A stretch of 64,000 nt of DNA, taken from Methanolobus sp. WCC4. GTDB lineage: Archaea; Halobacteriota; Methanosarcinia; Methanosarcinales; Methanosarcinaceae. How positions within the stretch are numbered: the stretch's first letter is position 1; every line of letters starts with the position of its first letter. Below, piece by piece: positions 1 to 10,108 of this stretch. The DNA lies in NCBI RefSeq assembly GCF_038022665.1, contig NZ_CP150629.1:1-64000 (forward strand). Direction: 5' to 3'. The notes beneath the pieces were generated by a model, which was given only the letters and a program-made list of their open reading frames with translations, was not told where the DNA came from and did no database searches. Position numbers and translations under genes: made by a program.

Positions 1-158
1 ACATGAAATTACACACTCTAGTCAATAAACACTAGCTAGTGAAATACACCGCATCATTAGCCCTTCCAAGAACTTTTTCAATGCTTTTTGACAATGGGAA
101 AGATAATATTGTAAATACAAAAGAAATCCAGTTCGTTTATATATTTGTATGTCCATTT

Positions 159-1571
159 ATGGACAAGGAAACATCATCTATAGCCACATACGGAGGAATA
201 ATTGTTAAATCAATAATACTGGCAGGTGGATTTGGAACGCGCCTCTGGCCCCTCAGCCGCGAAATGTATCCGAAACAGTTTTTAAAATTGAATGAAACAT
301 CATTGTTTCAGGATACAGTACTCAGATGTCTTGAGATATCAGACATCACAGAGATATTCATTGTTACAAATGAATTGCAAAAATTCTTTGTTCTTGGACA
401 AATAGAAGAACTTGGTTATGAGTTTCCAGCGGATAATATATTGCTGGAACCTGTTGGAAAGAATACCCTCCCTGCAATTACCTTTGGTATGAATGAGATA
501 AAGAAGCGTTTTGGCAAGTCCAAAGTAAGTATTTTTTCATCAGACCATATATTGAACAAAAAAGCAATGGAAATAATCAGGAATTCCGAAGAGCTTGCCA
601 CTGATCACCTCCTCACATTTGGAGTTGTACCCACTTCACCACATACTGGTTATGGGTACATCAAACCAGCAGATGCAATTGGAAACGGATTCAAGGTCTC
701 AGAGTTTAAGGAAAAACCTGACACATCCAGTGCTGAAAAGTACATAGAAGAAGGATGTTTATGGAACAGTGGCATGTTCCTTTTTGATACGGATGTTTTC
801 TTCGAAGAGCTTGAAAACTATACTCCAGAGATAGATAGTGCTTTCAAAAAGACAGATGACATCAGAATGATTTTCGAAGAGATGCCTTCAATTTCCATTG
901 ACTACGGAATCATAGAAAAATCGAGTCGTGTAGCCGTCATAAAACTTAATGAGAGATGGAGCGACCTTGGTAGTTTCAAAGCCCTCCATGAAGAGTTTGA
1001 GAAAGATGATAACAATAACATCATACAGAATTGTGATGATGTACTTATCAACTCCTCCGGTAATTTCATCCATTCAAAAAGTGGAAAGGTAGTATCACTT
1101 ATTGACATCAACGATGCGATTGTTGTGGACACTCCTGATGCATTGTTGGTCTGCCCAAAGGAGAGCAGCCAGAAGGTAAAAGATGTTGTATCTTCACTCA
1201 AATATCGAAAAGATGAGCGTGCACAATTACATCAGACTGTGTACAGACCCTGGGGCTCATATACTATACTAGAGGAATCTGAAAAGCACAAGATAAAGAA
1301 CATAGTTGTTCTGCCACAGAAGAAGTTGAGTTTGCAATTACACCATCACCGGAGTGAGCACTGGGTTGTTGTGAAAGGGATGGCATGTGTGCAGGTGGAT
1401 GGCGAACAGTATTTCTTACGACAGGGTGAGAGTACATTCATCAGGGCTGGTGTTAAGCACAGATTGTCCAATCCTGGGAAAGTGCCTCTTGAAATAATTG
1501 AGGTGCAGCTTGGTGATTATGTTGGAGAGGATGATATTGTCAGGTTCGATGATGAGTATGGGAGAGAGTAA
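159..1571 (+). CDS. Mannose-1-phosphate guanylyltransferase / mannose-6-phosphate isomerase (ManC/AlgA type)
   Basis: Predicted bifunctional enzyme that makes GDP-mannose and interconverts mannose-6-P and fructose-6-P for surface glycans. An N-terminal nucleotidyltransferase domain opens with the signature LAGGFGTRLWPLSRE, and the C-terminal type II isomerase cupin carries LQLHHHRSEHW and a VQVDGEQYFLRQGE strand region. Length about 456-470 residues matches the family. The start is uncertain: ATG at 159 has no ribosome site, whereas GGAGGA at 192-197 sits just before the conserved VKSIILAGG, where only ATT (201) or GTT (204) codons are available. It heads a plus-strand run of nucleotide-sugar genes. 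The family assignment is secure; the exact sugar preference is inferred. Confidence 0.9.
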   Translation: MDKETSSIATYGGIIVKSIILAGGFGTRLWPLSREMYPKQFLKLNETSLFQDTVLRCLEISDITEIFIVTNELQKFFVLGQIEELGYEFPADNILLEPVGKNTLPAITFGMNEIKKRFGKSKVSIFSSDHILNKKAMEIIRNSEELATDHLLTFGVVPTSPHTGYGYIKPADAIGNGFKVSEFKEKPDTSSAEKYIEEGCLWNSGMFLFDTDVFFEELENYTPEIDSAFKKTDDIRMIFEEMPSISIDYGIIEKSSRVAVIKLNERWSDLGSFKALHEEFEKDDNNNIIQNCDDVLINSSGNFIHSKSGKVVSLIDINDAIVVDTPDALLVCPKESSQKVKDVVSSLKYRKDERAQLHQTVYRPWGSYTILEESEKHKIKNIVVLPQKKLSLQLHHHRSEHWVVVKGMACVQVDGEQYFLRQGESTFIRAGVKHRLSNPGKVPLEIIEVQLGDYVGEDDIVRFDDEYGRE

Positions 1572-1631
1572 AACACTACAGCTTTAGCAAATGTACTCAT
1601 TTATATAAAATCAAGAAGTTAGAAGATTACA

Positions 1632-2594
1632 ATGCAACTCGAATCAAACCTCAAGAACAAAAAAATACTTGTCACCGGCGGTGCAGGATTCATCGGTAGC
1701 CATATTGTTGACATATTGATGAAAGAAGAGTGCAAAGTCATAGTTTTTGATAACTTAAGTTCGGGATACACGGAGTTTATTGAACATCACACAGGAAATC
1801 CCAATTTTGAGTTCATAAATGGAAATCTGCTCACACCCCATGAAATAAACATGGCATGTAATGACATTGATTTTGTATTTCATGTCGCAGCAAATCCTGA
1901 TGTGAAGTTAGGGGCAGTTGACACAAAAGTGCACTTTGACCAGAACATCACAGCAACCTACAATCTGCTTGAAGCAATGCGCAAGAACAATGTAACAAAC
2001 ATTGTTTTCACTTCCACATCGACAGTCTATGGTGAAGCAGAGATTATACCCACACCTGAGAACTACGGACCATTGATACCAATATCACTGTATGGTGCAT
2101 CTAAACTTGCATGTGAAGCACTCATTACATCCTATTCACATACATTCGACATGAAATCATGGATATTCAGGTTTGCGAATATCATCGGAGAACGAAGTAC
2201 ACACGGAATAATTGTTGATTTTATTCAAAAGCTCAAGGACAATCCACATGAACTTGATATTCTTGGTGATGGCAGACAATCCAAATCATATCTGCATGTA
2301 AGTGAATGCGTCAAAGCGATAATGTTCGCTTTAAATAATAGCAATGAAGCAGTCAATATATTCAATGTAGGTTCCGAAGACACGATAAATGCTACAGAGA
2401 TCGGTGAGATTGTTGTTGATGAAATGGGACTTGAAGATGTTGAGTTTACATACACTGGCGGAAAGCGGGGATGGAAAGGTGATGTTCCACGAATGTTGCT
2501 TGGAATTGATAAATTGAAAGATACAGGGTGGGTTCCTGAATATTCGTCACGGAGAAGCGTAAAGGAAACAGTGAAATCCCTGATTTGCAGATGA
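1632..2594 (+). CDS. NAD-dependent sugar epimerase/dehydratase (extended SDR, GalE-like)
   Basis: A 320-residue extended short-chain dehydrogenase. It has the Rossmann motif GGAGFIGSHIVD near the N-terminus, the STSTVYGE strand and the catalytic LYGASK (Y-x3-K) motif, and a C-terminal substrate domain with NVGSEDTINATEIG. Family members epimerise or dehydrate nucleotide sugars; UDP-glucose 4-epimerase is the closest look, but the substrate cannot be fixed from sequence. It lies 60 bp after the ManC-like gene and 83 bp before the RmlA-like gene on the same strand, in a nucleotide-sugar supply cluster. The ATG start immediately precedes the Rossmann fold with a short N-terminal tail. Confidence 0.88.
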   Translation: MQLESNLKNKKILVTGGAGFIGSHIVDILMKEECKVIVFDNLSSGYTEFIEHHTGNPNFEFINGNLLTPHEINMACNDIDFVFHVAANPDVKLGAVDTKVHFDQNITATYNLLEAMRKNNVTNIVFTSTSTVYGEAEIIPTPENYGPLIPISLYGASKLACEALITSYSHTFDMKSWIFRFANIIGERSTHGIIVDFIQKLKDNPHELDILGDGRQSKSYLHVSECVKAIMFALNNSNEAVNIFNVGSEDTINATEIGEIVVDEMGLEDVEFTYTGGKRGWKGDVPRMLLGIDKLKDTGWVPEYSSRRSVKETVKSLICR

Positions 2595-2677
2595 TTTAAT
2601 GTGGCATGGTTATGGCCCATCATTAACAAACGATTAGCAAAACGCATAAATGTTTAATATTATAGCGGTGAGAAATA

Positions 2678-3688
2678 ATGAAAGTAATAATCCCTGCTGC
2701 AGGAACAGGAACACGCCTGTTCCCACATACCTATACAAAACCAAAACCCATGGTATATATCGCCGGCAAGCCAATCATAGGACACATTCTTGACAGGATG
2801 ATAGATCTTGAGCCTGAAGAGATTATACTTATTGTAGGATATCACAAAGAACAATTGATATCATATACAAAAGAACACTATGAAGGGATATTTAACATCA
2901 GGTATGTAAATCAGGAAAACAGGCTGGGACTTGGTCATTCCGTGTACATAACACGCGAATATGTGAAAGATACGGATATCATGATAGCCTTGGGAGATAT
3001 GATCTTTAAGGCAGGGTACATGGATTTTTATAAGAAGCACATTGAAAATGAAAAATGTGCAGGTTCAATTGGAGTAAGGGAAGTCGAAGAACCCAGAAAA
3101 TACGGCATTGTCGAACTTGAGAAAACATCATCCTGTATCAAAAAACTAGAGGAAAAACCTGAAAATCCGGCATCAAACCTGGGAATTGCAGGAGTGTATT
3201 TTATAAAAGACACACAAATGTTGTTCGAAACCCTCGAAAGAATGATAATGAATGATATCAAATCACGTGGAGAATATCAACTTACAGACGCTCTCCAGGA
3301 AATGATAAATGAAGAATGTAAATTAAAGACTTTTGAAGTTTCAAGCTGGTATGACTGTGGCCATGCTAAATCCCTTCTTGAAACGAATCAAGTGCTACTG
3401 GATGAAAAAGAGAATATAAGTTGCAACTATGAAAGCATGGATTCTGTGATAATACATCCTGTAGCCATAGGAAAAGGTGTGAAGATCTCCAATTCGGTAA
3501 TCGGACCACATGCATCGATTGCAGATGATACTGTTGTGGAAAGCTCCATAATATCAGATAGTGTAATAGGTTCTCGCACGTATGCTTCTAATGTGAATCT
3601 GCAGTCATCCATAGTTGGAGATGATGCAAATGTCGTGGGCAAGCATAACTCTTTAAGTATAGGCGACTCTTCCTCCATAGAGTTCTAA
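2678..3688 (+). CDS. Sugar-1-phosphate nucleotidyltransferase (RmlA-like, long form)
   Basis: A 336-residue nucleotidyltransferase that activates a sugar-1-phosphate with NTP. The N-terminus has [20 protein letters not shown], the nucleotide-binding signature with the catalytic Arg and Lys. [13 protein letters not shown] is typical of glucose-1-phosphate thymidylyl/uridylyltransferases. The last roughly 90 residues are hexapeptide-like repeats ([21 protein letters not shown]) that form a left-handed beta helix, as in long RmlA and GlmU-type proteins. GGTGAG lies 7 bp before the ATG. It is followed after 10 bp by the UDP-glucuronate decarboxylase gene and is probably co-transcribed. Whether it makes dTDP-, UDP- or another NDP-sugar is not decided. 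Confidence 0.87.
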   Translation: MKVIIPAAGTGTRLFPHTYTKPKPMVYIAGKPIIGHILDRMIDLEPEEIILIVGYHKEQLISYTKEHYEGIFNIRYVNQENRLGLGHSVYITREYVKDTDIMIALGDMIFKAGYMDFYKKHIENEKCAGSIGVREVEEPRKYGIVELEKTSSCIKKLEEKPENPASNLGIAGVYFIKDTQMLFETLERMIMNDIKSRGEYQLTDALQEMINEECKLKTFEVSSWYDCGHAKSLLETNQVLLDEKENISCNYESMDSVIIHPVAIGKGVKISNSVIGPHASIADDTVVESSIISDSVIGSRTYASNVNLQSSIVGDDANVVGKHNSLSIGDSSSIEF

Positions 3689-3698
3689 AAGTGATAAT

Positions 3699-4634
3699 AT
3701 GAGATCAATAGTAACAGGCGGTGCAGGATTTTTAGGATCGCATCTTTGTGATTTGCTTCTTGAAAAAGGACATGATGTTATTTGTATAGATAATCTGGTG
3801 ACTGGTAACGCAAGAAATATTGCCCATATAAACTCAGATAGCTTTACATATTTGAAGCATGACATCACCAGACCAATATATTTTGGGGATAAGATCGATT
3901 ATATATTCCACCTGGCAAGTCCTGCTTCTCCAGTTGATTATCTCGAACTGCCAATTCAGACATTAAAAGTAGGAGCGCTGGGCACGTATAATATGCTGGG
4001 ACTGGCAAAAGAGAAAAGGGCAAGATTGCTTATTGCCTCTACTTCTGAAGTTTATGGAGATCCTCAGGTCAATCCTCAGCCTGAAACCTATTGGGGGAAT
4101 GTGAACCCTATTGGACCCAGAGGAGTCTATGACGAAGCGAAACGTTATGCTGAAGCTATTACTATGGCATATCACAGGTATCACGGCATAGATACCAGAA
4201 TTGTACGTATATTCAACACATATGGGCCACGTATGCGTGCAAATGACGGAAGGGTTGTACCGAATTTCATAAATCAGGCTCTAAAAGGGGAAGATATAAC
4301 TGTGTATGGCGATGGAAGCCAGACAAGGTCCTTTTGTTACGTTTCCGATCTCATAGATGGAATATACAGACTGATGATGTCTGATTTTACAGATCCTGTG
4401 AACATAGGCAATCCTGCCGAAATGACCGTACTGGAGTTTGCAAGATCCATTATTGAAATAACAGGAAGCAAATCCAAGTTAGTTCACCGGGATTTGCCAG
4501 TAGATGATCCTAAAGTTAGAAGGCCGGACATCAGCAAGGCTAAGGAGATCCTTGGATGGGAACCAAAGATCGCTTTGGAAGAAGGATTGAGAAATACTCT
4601 GGAATATTTTATGTCGATGAGGAGTGAATTGTGA
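3699..4634 (+). CDS. UDP-glucuronate decarboxylase (UDP-xylose synthase, UXS type)
   Basis: A 311-residue extended SDR that would convert UDP-glucuronate to UDP-xylose with bound NAD. Diagnostic segments are [51 protein letters not shown] (catalytic Tyr/Lys) and [10 protein letters not shown], all characteristic of the UXS/ArnA-decarboxylase branch. The length equals cytosolic UXS enzymes. GTGAT precedes the ATG at 3699. The stop overlaps the GTG start of the next SDR gene by 4 bp, indicating translational coupling. It suggests that a pentose or a uronate-derived sugar is part of the surface glycan. Confidence 0.9.
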   Translation: MRSIVTGGAGFLGSHLCDLLLEKGHDVICIDNLVTGNARNIAHINSDSFTYLKHDITRPIYFGDKIDYIFHLASPASPVDYLELPIQTLKVGALGTYNMLGLAKEKRARLLIASTSEVYGDPQVNPQPETYWGNVNPIGPRGVYDEAKRYAEAITMAYHRYHGIDTRIVRIFNTYGPRMRANDGRVVPNFINQALKGEDITVYGDGSQTRSFCYVSDLIDGIYRLMMSDFTDPVNIGNPAEMTVLEFARSIIEITGSKSKLVHRDLPVDDPKVRRPDISKAKEILGWEPKIALEEGLRNTLEYFMSMRSEL

Positions 4635-5698
4635 CGAAAACCTACTTGATCACGGGCGGTGCCGGCTTTGTTGGTTCTAATATAGCGATTGATTTCAAAG
4701 TGAACAAACCTGAAATCAGAGTTGTGGCTTTAGACAACCTGAAAAGAAGAGGGTCGGAACTGAATCTACGAAGGTTACTGGACAATGGTGTGGAATTCAT
4801 TCATGGTGACATAAGAAATCGCGAAGATCTTGAGGAACTAGGGCATGTTGATGTAATAGTAGAATGTTCTGCCGAACCTTCGGTACTCGCAGGATTCGAC
4901 TCATCGCCTGACTATCTAATCAACACCAACCTAATAGGTACGATAAATTGTCTTGAATACGCAAGAAAGCACGATGCAGTTTTTGTATTTTTGTCCACAA
5001 GCAGAGTGTATCCCGTTAAAACGATCAACAGTCTTGCATTTTCAGAGAGCAGTACAAGGTTCAACATCTTAGATGAACAGAACATCATCGGTGTATCATC
5101 CCATGGATTTAAAGAAGATTTTCCTCTGAATGGTACTCGTACATTATATGGCACCACAAAACTTGCCTCGGAACTGATAATTCAGGAATACGTTGAAATG
5201 TATGGACTCAAAGCAGTAATCAATCGTTGCGGAGTTATCACGGGAAGCTGGCAGATGGGAAAAGTCGACCAAGGTGTTGTTGTCCTGTGGGTGGCAAAGC
5301 ACCATTATCAACAGGACTTGAACTATATCGGATATGGCGGCCAAGGAAAGCAGGTAAGGGACCTCCTTCATGTTGAAGATTTGTACAGGCTTCTTGAGAT
5401 TCAGATAAACGATATTCATTTTCATACAGGAGAGATCTACAATGTAGGGGGCGGGCTGGAAAGAAGTGTTTCCCTGTGCGAACTGACATATATTTGCCAA
5501 AAATACACAGGCAATGTGATCTCAATTGCAAGTATTCCGGAAGATAGAGTAGGGGATATTCGGATATATATAACAGACAATGAAAAAGTAACTGAAAGAA
5601 CGGGCTGGAAGCCTGAGATTACTGTAGAACAGATGATCGAAGAGATACATAACTGGATCAGAGAGAATTCAGAACAATTAAAACAGATACTTGCTTGA
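4631..5698 (+). CDS. NDP-sugar epimerase, CDP-tyvelose 2-epimerase-like SDR
   Basis: A 355-residue extended SDR starting at GTG 4631, inside the stop region of the UXS gene. It has [20 protein letters not shown] and the catalytic [13 protein letters not shown]. The insert after the VYP strand and the late motifs [16 protein letters not shown] and [15 protein letters not shown] resemble the CDP-paratose/tyvelose 2-epimerase branch. The substrate is inferred only. No CDP-glucose synthesis genes are visible in the window, so a different NDP-sugar is possible. The next gene is a divergent paralogue of the same branch. Confidence 0.78.
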   Translation: MTKTYLITGGAGFVGSNIAIDFKVNKPEIRVVALDNLKRRGSELNLRRLLDNGVEFIHGDIRNREDLEELGHVDVIVECSAEPSVLAGFDSSPDYLINTNLIGTINCLEYARKHDAVFVFLSTSRVYPVKTINSLAFSESSTRFNILDEQNIIGVSSHGFKEDFPLNGTRTLYGTTKLASELIIQEYVEMYGLKAVINRCGVITGSWQMGKVDQGVVVLWVAKHHYQQDLNYIGYGGQGKQVRDLLHVEDLYRLLEIQINDIHFHTGEIYNVGGGLERSVSLCELTYICQKYTGNVISIASIPEDRVGDIRIYITDNEKVTERTGWKPEITVEQMIEEIHNWIRENSEQLKQILA

Positions 5699-5716
5699 TT
5701 ACAGGAGTGCTTATTA

Positions 5717-6784
5717 ATGGATATAGCTTTGATAACCGGATCTGCAGGCCTGATAGGTGCAGAAGCTGTCAGATTCTTCAATGAAAAAGGACTTATGGTC
5801 GTTGGAATCGACAATGATATGAGGAAGACTTTTTTCGGTGCAGAGGCTTCTACGAAATGGAGTAAAGAAAAACTGGAATCAGAAATAACTGATTATGTGC
5901 ATTACAACGAGGACATAAGAGATAGGGATCAGATAGAAAGCATATTCAAACAATATGGTGCTGACATAAAACTGATAGTCCATACTGCTGCACAACCTTC
6001 CCATGATTGGGCCGCAAAGGATCCTTTCATAGATTTCACAGTTAACGCGAACGGTACTTTAACGCTCCTTGAAATGACACGGCGATACTGTAAAGATGCC
6101 GTTTTTATTTTCACTTCTACTAATAAAGTATATGGCGACACGCCAAATGACCTGCCACTCGTAGAGCTTGATAGCAGGTGGGAGATAGATCAGTCGCATC
6201 CTTTTTTTGAAAGCGGGATAGATGAATCAATGAGTGTTGATCAAACAAAACACAGTCTGTTCGGTGCGTCAAAATTAGCGGCGGATGTGCTTGTACAGGA
6301 ATATGGGAAATATTTCAACATGAAGACAGCCTGTTTCAGAGGAGGATGCTTGACAGGACCCGGCCATTCCCCCACCCAGCTTCATGGTTTTCTGGCATAT
6401 CTCATGAAATGTGCCATTACCGGCGAACATTATACGATTTTTGGATATAAGGGGAAACAGGTCCGCGATAATATCCACAGTTATGATCTTGTCAATGCAT
6501 TCTGGCATTTTTACCAGGACCCCCGGGAAGGGGAAGTATACAATATTGGCGGCGGCCGTCATTCTAACTGCTCGATGATGGAAGCCATCAGTATGTGCGA
6601 GGAAATCACTGGAAAAAAAATGAACTATAGCTACAGTGAAGAAAATCGAATTGGGGATCATATCTGGTGGATAAGTGATGTCAGCAAATTCAAGGAACAC
6701 TATCCAGAATGGGATTACAAGTATAGTATTAGGGATATTCTAGTTGAAATATACAGGAGCAGTATTTTTAGCAATGTTAGGTAG
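5717..6784 (+). CDS. NDP-sugar epimerase, second CDP-tyvelose 2-epimerase-like SDR
   Basis: A 355-residue SDR, the same length as its upstream neighbour but clearly diverged. It shows [51 protein letters not shown] (here Phe precedes GASK where most SDRs have Tyr) and [17 protein letters not shown] with YNIGGG. The TSTNKVYGD and [11 protein letters not shown] segments are typical of tyvelose-epimerase-like proteins. The Phe for Tyr change in the YxxxK position is unusual and may mean an altered mechanism. GGAG at about 5703 gives the ribosome site. It probably acts in the same sugar pathway as the preceding gene. Confidence 0.78.
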   Translation: MDIALITGSAGLIGAEAVRFFNEKGLMVVGIDNDMRKTFFGAEASTKWSKEKLESEITDYVHYNEDIRDRDQIESIFKQYGADIKLIVHTAAQPSHDWAAKDPFIDFTVNANGTLTLLEMTRRYCKDAVFIFTSTNKVYGDTPNDLPLVELDSRWEIDQSHPFFESGIDESMSVDQTKHSLFGASKLAADVLVQEYGKYFNMKTACFRGGCLTGPGHSPTQLHGFLAYLMKCAITGEHYTIFGYKGKQVRDNIHSYDLVNAFWHFYQDPREGEVYNIGGGRHSNCSMMEAISMCEEITGKKMNYSYSEENRIGDHIWWISDVSKFKEHYPEWDYKYSIRDILVEIYRSSIFSNVR

Positions 6785-6817
6785 TCCAACCTGAAGTAAT
6801 TGTATTTATTGATATTT

Positions 6818-8551
6818 ATGACACAGATTTCAATTGTTGTTCCGGCACATAATGAAGAAGGGAACTTATATAATTTATTTACTAGACTTATCCCTGCCCT
6901 TGAACAAAACAAGGAGACCAGGGATTTTGAAGTTGTTATCGTCAATGACAACAGTACTGACAAAACTGCAGTGATAATAGATGACTTTGCATCGAAGGAC
7001 CCAAGGATCAAACCAGTGCACAGGACATCTACCCCCGGCTTTGGCAATGCCATAAAAACAGGATTAAAGAAAGCGTCTGGAAATATAATGATCCCTGTCA
7101 TGGCCGACCTTTCCGATGACCCGAATGATATTCAAAAGTTAGTTTGGAAAATAGAAGAGGGTTATGATATTGCTTACGGATCCAGATTTTGTAAAGGTGG
7201 TTCTACAAATAGCTACCCAAAGAAAAAAATGCTGGCCAACAGAACATTCAACAATACTGTAAGGCTGTTATTTGGTATCCGCCATAAAGACGTGACAAAT
7301 GCATTCAAAGCGTATCGCAAAGAAGTCCTTGATGCAATTGGCATAGATAATCTTGAAGCTACAGGTTTTGATCTGACCGTTGAGATCCCTTTAAAGGCCC
7401 ATATTCTTGGTTTTAGTAGTGCTGAGGTTCCAGTGTCATGGCACGACCGCAAAATGGGAGAAGCGAAATTAAAATTATCGCAGAATGGACATCGGTATGG
7501 ATCACGACTGATTAAGATGTTTGTTTTAGGCAATATCATCGGGCTTGGGGACCTGTTGGGAACTATTGTAAAAGGATCACCTCTTCGCATAATATTTGCA
7601 GTACTGCTGGGACTTCTACTGCTTGGAGGCATATTCTCGGTTGCAGGCATATCGGAAGTATTTGACATCCTCTCAGATATATCACCTGGATATGTAGCTC
7701 TGGCATGCCTTATGATAACAACTACCTTTGTCGTTCGAACATGGCGCTGGAGTGTTCTCCTTCGAGAATCTGGGCACAGAGTACACAGGGACACGGCATT
7801 CAAATGCATCATGTTCGGATGGTTATTGAATTACCTTTTACCTGCTAGGATCGGTGACGTGGCTCGTGGTATGGCACTTAAGACTACAGAAGGTACACCT
7901 TTGAGCATCAGTTTATCGTCAATCATTATCGAGCGTGCAATGGACATGTTCACGCTTGGCATGATGTTGATGACGACACTTTTGTTCTTTTCAAAGGATA
8001 CACATTTGTTTTCTATTGCGATTGGTGCACTTGCAATTGCCTTTATTCTGATAGCAGGTCTTTTGTTCGTATCGAAGTATGACCACATTATAGCTAACAG
8101 ATTAGGAACAAGGTTCGAATCACTGTTAAAAGGGATTAATGAACTGAACGAGGGATTACGTAATATATATTCTAACCCACAGGCAATCATACTATGTCTT
8201 ATCCTATCCCTTCCTATATGGATCTTTGAGATAGCAAGCATCTATTTCTCAGCAAAAGCAATTAATTTCAGTCTATCTCCAGGCATATCGACACTTGCCG
8301 GTATTACTGCATTCATTGCACAGGCCATACCAACCACTCCCGGAGGAATTGGAGTCCATGAGGGGTCGATAGCCGGAGTGCTGAACCTGTTTAATATCAA
8401 TCTAACAATAGGGACGTCAATAGCATTAGTGGACCATTTTGCGAGAGGATTGGTAACCTATGTTCTGGGGATGATATCTGCTGTACACATAGGGTTTGAA
8501 TCCAGGGGATATTTCACAAGAACAAAAAATGATACCAGGAATGGAGATTGA
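6818..8551 (+). CDS. Family 2 glycosyltransferase fused to a flippase-like (UPF0104/LPG synthase TM) domain
   Basis: About 577 residues. The first roughly 230 residues are a dolichol-phosphate-mannose-synthase-like GT2 domain: ISIVVPAHNEEGN, VNDNSTDKT, the DLSDDPNDI acidic motif and TGFDLTVEIPLKA. After a loop, residues from about 250 to 560 contain eight or so hydrophobic segments with PARIGDVARGMALK and IPTTPGGIGVHEGS, the signature of the lysylphosphatidylglycerol-synthase transmembrane family. Likely role: synthesis of a polyprenyl-phosphate-sugar and handling of it at the membrane. ATG at 6818 is preferred over an upstream TTG because it directly precedes the GT2 fold. It ends 1 bp before the GT39 gene, so the two are coupled. 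Confidence 0.87.
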   Translation: MTQISIVVPAHNEEGNLYNLFTRLIPALEQNKETRDFEVVIVNDNSTDKTAVIIDDFASKDPRIKPVHRTSTPGFGNAIKTGLKKASGNIMIPVMADLSDDPNDIQKLVWKIEEGYDIAYGSRFCKGGSTNSYPKKKMLANRTFNNTVRLLFGIRHKDVTNAFKAYRKEVLDAIGIDNLEATGFDLTVEIPLKAHILGFSSAEVPVSWHDRKMGEAKLKLSQNGHRYGSRLIKMFVLGNIIGLGDLLGTIVKGSPLRIIFAVLLGLLLLGGIFSVAGISEVFDILSDISPGYVALACLMITTTFVVRTWRWSVLLRESGHRVHRDTAFKCIMFGWLLNYLLPARIGDVARGMALKTTEGTPLSISLSSIIIERAMDMFTLGMMLMTTLLFFSKDTHLFSIAIGALAIAFILIAGLLFVSKYDHIIANRLGTRFESLLKGINELNEGLRNIYSNPQAIILCLILSLPIWIFEIASIYFSAKAINFSLSPGISTLAGITAFIAQAIPTTPGGIGVHEGSIAGVLNLFNINLTIGTSIALVDHFARGLVTYVLGMISAVHIGFESRGYFTRTKNDTRNGD

Positions 8552-8552
8552 T

Positions 8553-10073
8553 ATGAATGACAAAATTATTTTAGACAAAAAAATATTTGCATTAATTATA
8601 ATTGCTTCTTTGTACATTGCAGCAAGACTCTATTTTGCCAGTATCTCATCCTATGGATTTTATCATGGATGGAATGAAGCTCATTATTCCAATATCGCAA
8701 AGAACTACTTTACGCATACTATCTGGTACCAGATACCTTTGATAGGTGGTCCGGTCTTTGACTCGCTGCCACCGTTCTATTCATACATGGTGTATGTATC
8801 ATTCAAGGTATTCGGCATCTCGGATATGAGTGCCAGACTAGTGTCCATATTTGCCGAGATTTTAGCTGTTGGAGCTATTTATCTGCTTGCAAAAGAAATA
8901 TTTGGTGAGAGAACTGCGATCCTGTCATCTGTAATTTTCCTTGTTCTTCCCTGGAATATACTATGGTTTGGAAGGGTTTTCACTGATCCACTAATGACCG
9001 CTTTGCTGACCGCATCCATAGCTTCCTATGTTCATGCTTACAAGAATAACGGAAGCATGCTTCCCTTTGGGATATTCTTTGGCCTGGCAGTTTTTACAAA
9101 GCAGCCTGCACTTGTAATTCTCCCAATAGTAATAATATGGTCCTTGATAGTAGGTCCCAAAAGAGAACTACTCATAAAGGGAGCTATATCAGCAGCTGTT
9201 GGATTACTCCCTCTTCTATTATGGCTTGGACACTATTTTATCGAAGGGGACATGAGTTTTTTGTCACAGATACTATATGGTGAACTTGCAAATCGATCCG
9301 CGCCTTTTTCCAATTCGGTCAAAGTTATAGCATTGACAACGATCGGTTTGTCACCATTGATTTTGCTTTTAGCTACATACGGATCGACCAAATGCAAAAA
9401 AGAAAGCTCTGTATTGTTTATCTGGCTTGTCCTGTATGGCATATTCGTGATAATCAGAACACCTCCCAGTCATGAGTACTATAGTCTTCCACTTACCCCT
9501 GTATTTGCAGTACTTGCTGCAAAAGGTGTTCTTGACATATCAAAAATAAAAGTTTTCAATAAATGGTCCCCGTCAAGATCATTATCATTTATAGTGATAT
9601 TCATAGTGCTATCCACACTACCCATCACATACGCACTTCTATCATATTCGGGAGATATTGGATACACATGCACTGAAGATGTGGGGAACTATTTGAACGA
9701 ATACATGGACCAACATCCCGAAGAAATCGTCCTTATCGTAACACCAAGCAGATATGTCCCTCAGATGGTGTGGTACGCTAATTTAACTAGTATTGGACAT
9801 TCTAGACGGCAAGTGTATGGCATTAGTAATGATTTATCCAGTGCTTCAATTAAAAATATAGAAGATATAACGAAGAAAAATGATGATGCACAAATATTTT
9901 TGGTAGTGGATAATCGTCAAGGATTCGCAAGTAAACTAGACCATAGTTACGAGAAGATATATGAAACTACATACATTACAAAAATACCTAATATGGCCGA
10001 TGTTTATACAACTGAGAATAGTTATGAAAAGTATTTCAATCAATCTTTGCTTATATATGACATAGAAATCTAA
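8553..10073 (+). CDS. GT39-type membrane glycosyltransferase (ArnT/PMT_2-like)
   Basis: An integral membrane protein of about 506 residues with ten or more hydrophobic segments and the GT39 hallmark region near the N-terminus: FYHGWNEAHYSNIAKNYF (acidic catalytic residue in the first extracytoplasmic loop), GGPVFDSLPPFYSY and KVFGISDMSARLVS. Such enzymes transfer a sugar from a polyprenyl-phosphate carrier to a lipid or protein outside the cell. The donor is plausibly made by the GT2 fusion immediately upstream. ATG at 8553 is chosen because GGAG lies about 8 bp before it; the frame is open further upstream only through coding sequence of the previous gene. It is followed by 35 bp and then the insertion sequence. 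Confidence 0.86.
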   Translation: MNDKIILDKKIFALIIIASLYIAARLYFASISSYGFYHGWNEAHYSNIAKNYFTHTIWYQIPLIGGPVFDSLPPFYSYMVYVSFKVFGISDMSARLVSIFAEILAVGAIYLLAKEIFGERTAILSSVIFLVLPWNILWFGRVFTDPLMTALLTASIASYVHAYKNNGSMLPFGIFFGLAVFTKQPALVILPIVIIWSLIVGPKRELLIKGAISAAVGLLPLLLWLGHYFIEGDMSFLSQILYGELANRSAPFSNSVKVIALTTIGLSPLILLLATYGSTKCKKESSVLFIWLVLYGIFVIIRTPPSHEYYSLPLTPVFAVLAAKGVLDISKIKVFNKWSPSRSLSFIVIFIVLSTLPITYALLSYSGDIGYTCTEDVGNYLNEYMDQHPEEIVLIVTPSRYVPQMVWYANLTSIGHSRRQVYGISNDLSSASIKNIEDITKKNDDAQIFLVVDNRQGFASKLDHSYEKIYETTYITKIPNMADVYTTENSYEKYFNQSLLIYDIEI

Positions 10074-10108
10074 TTTAATTTCACATGATGTTTTAATACA
10101 TAATTTCC

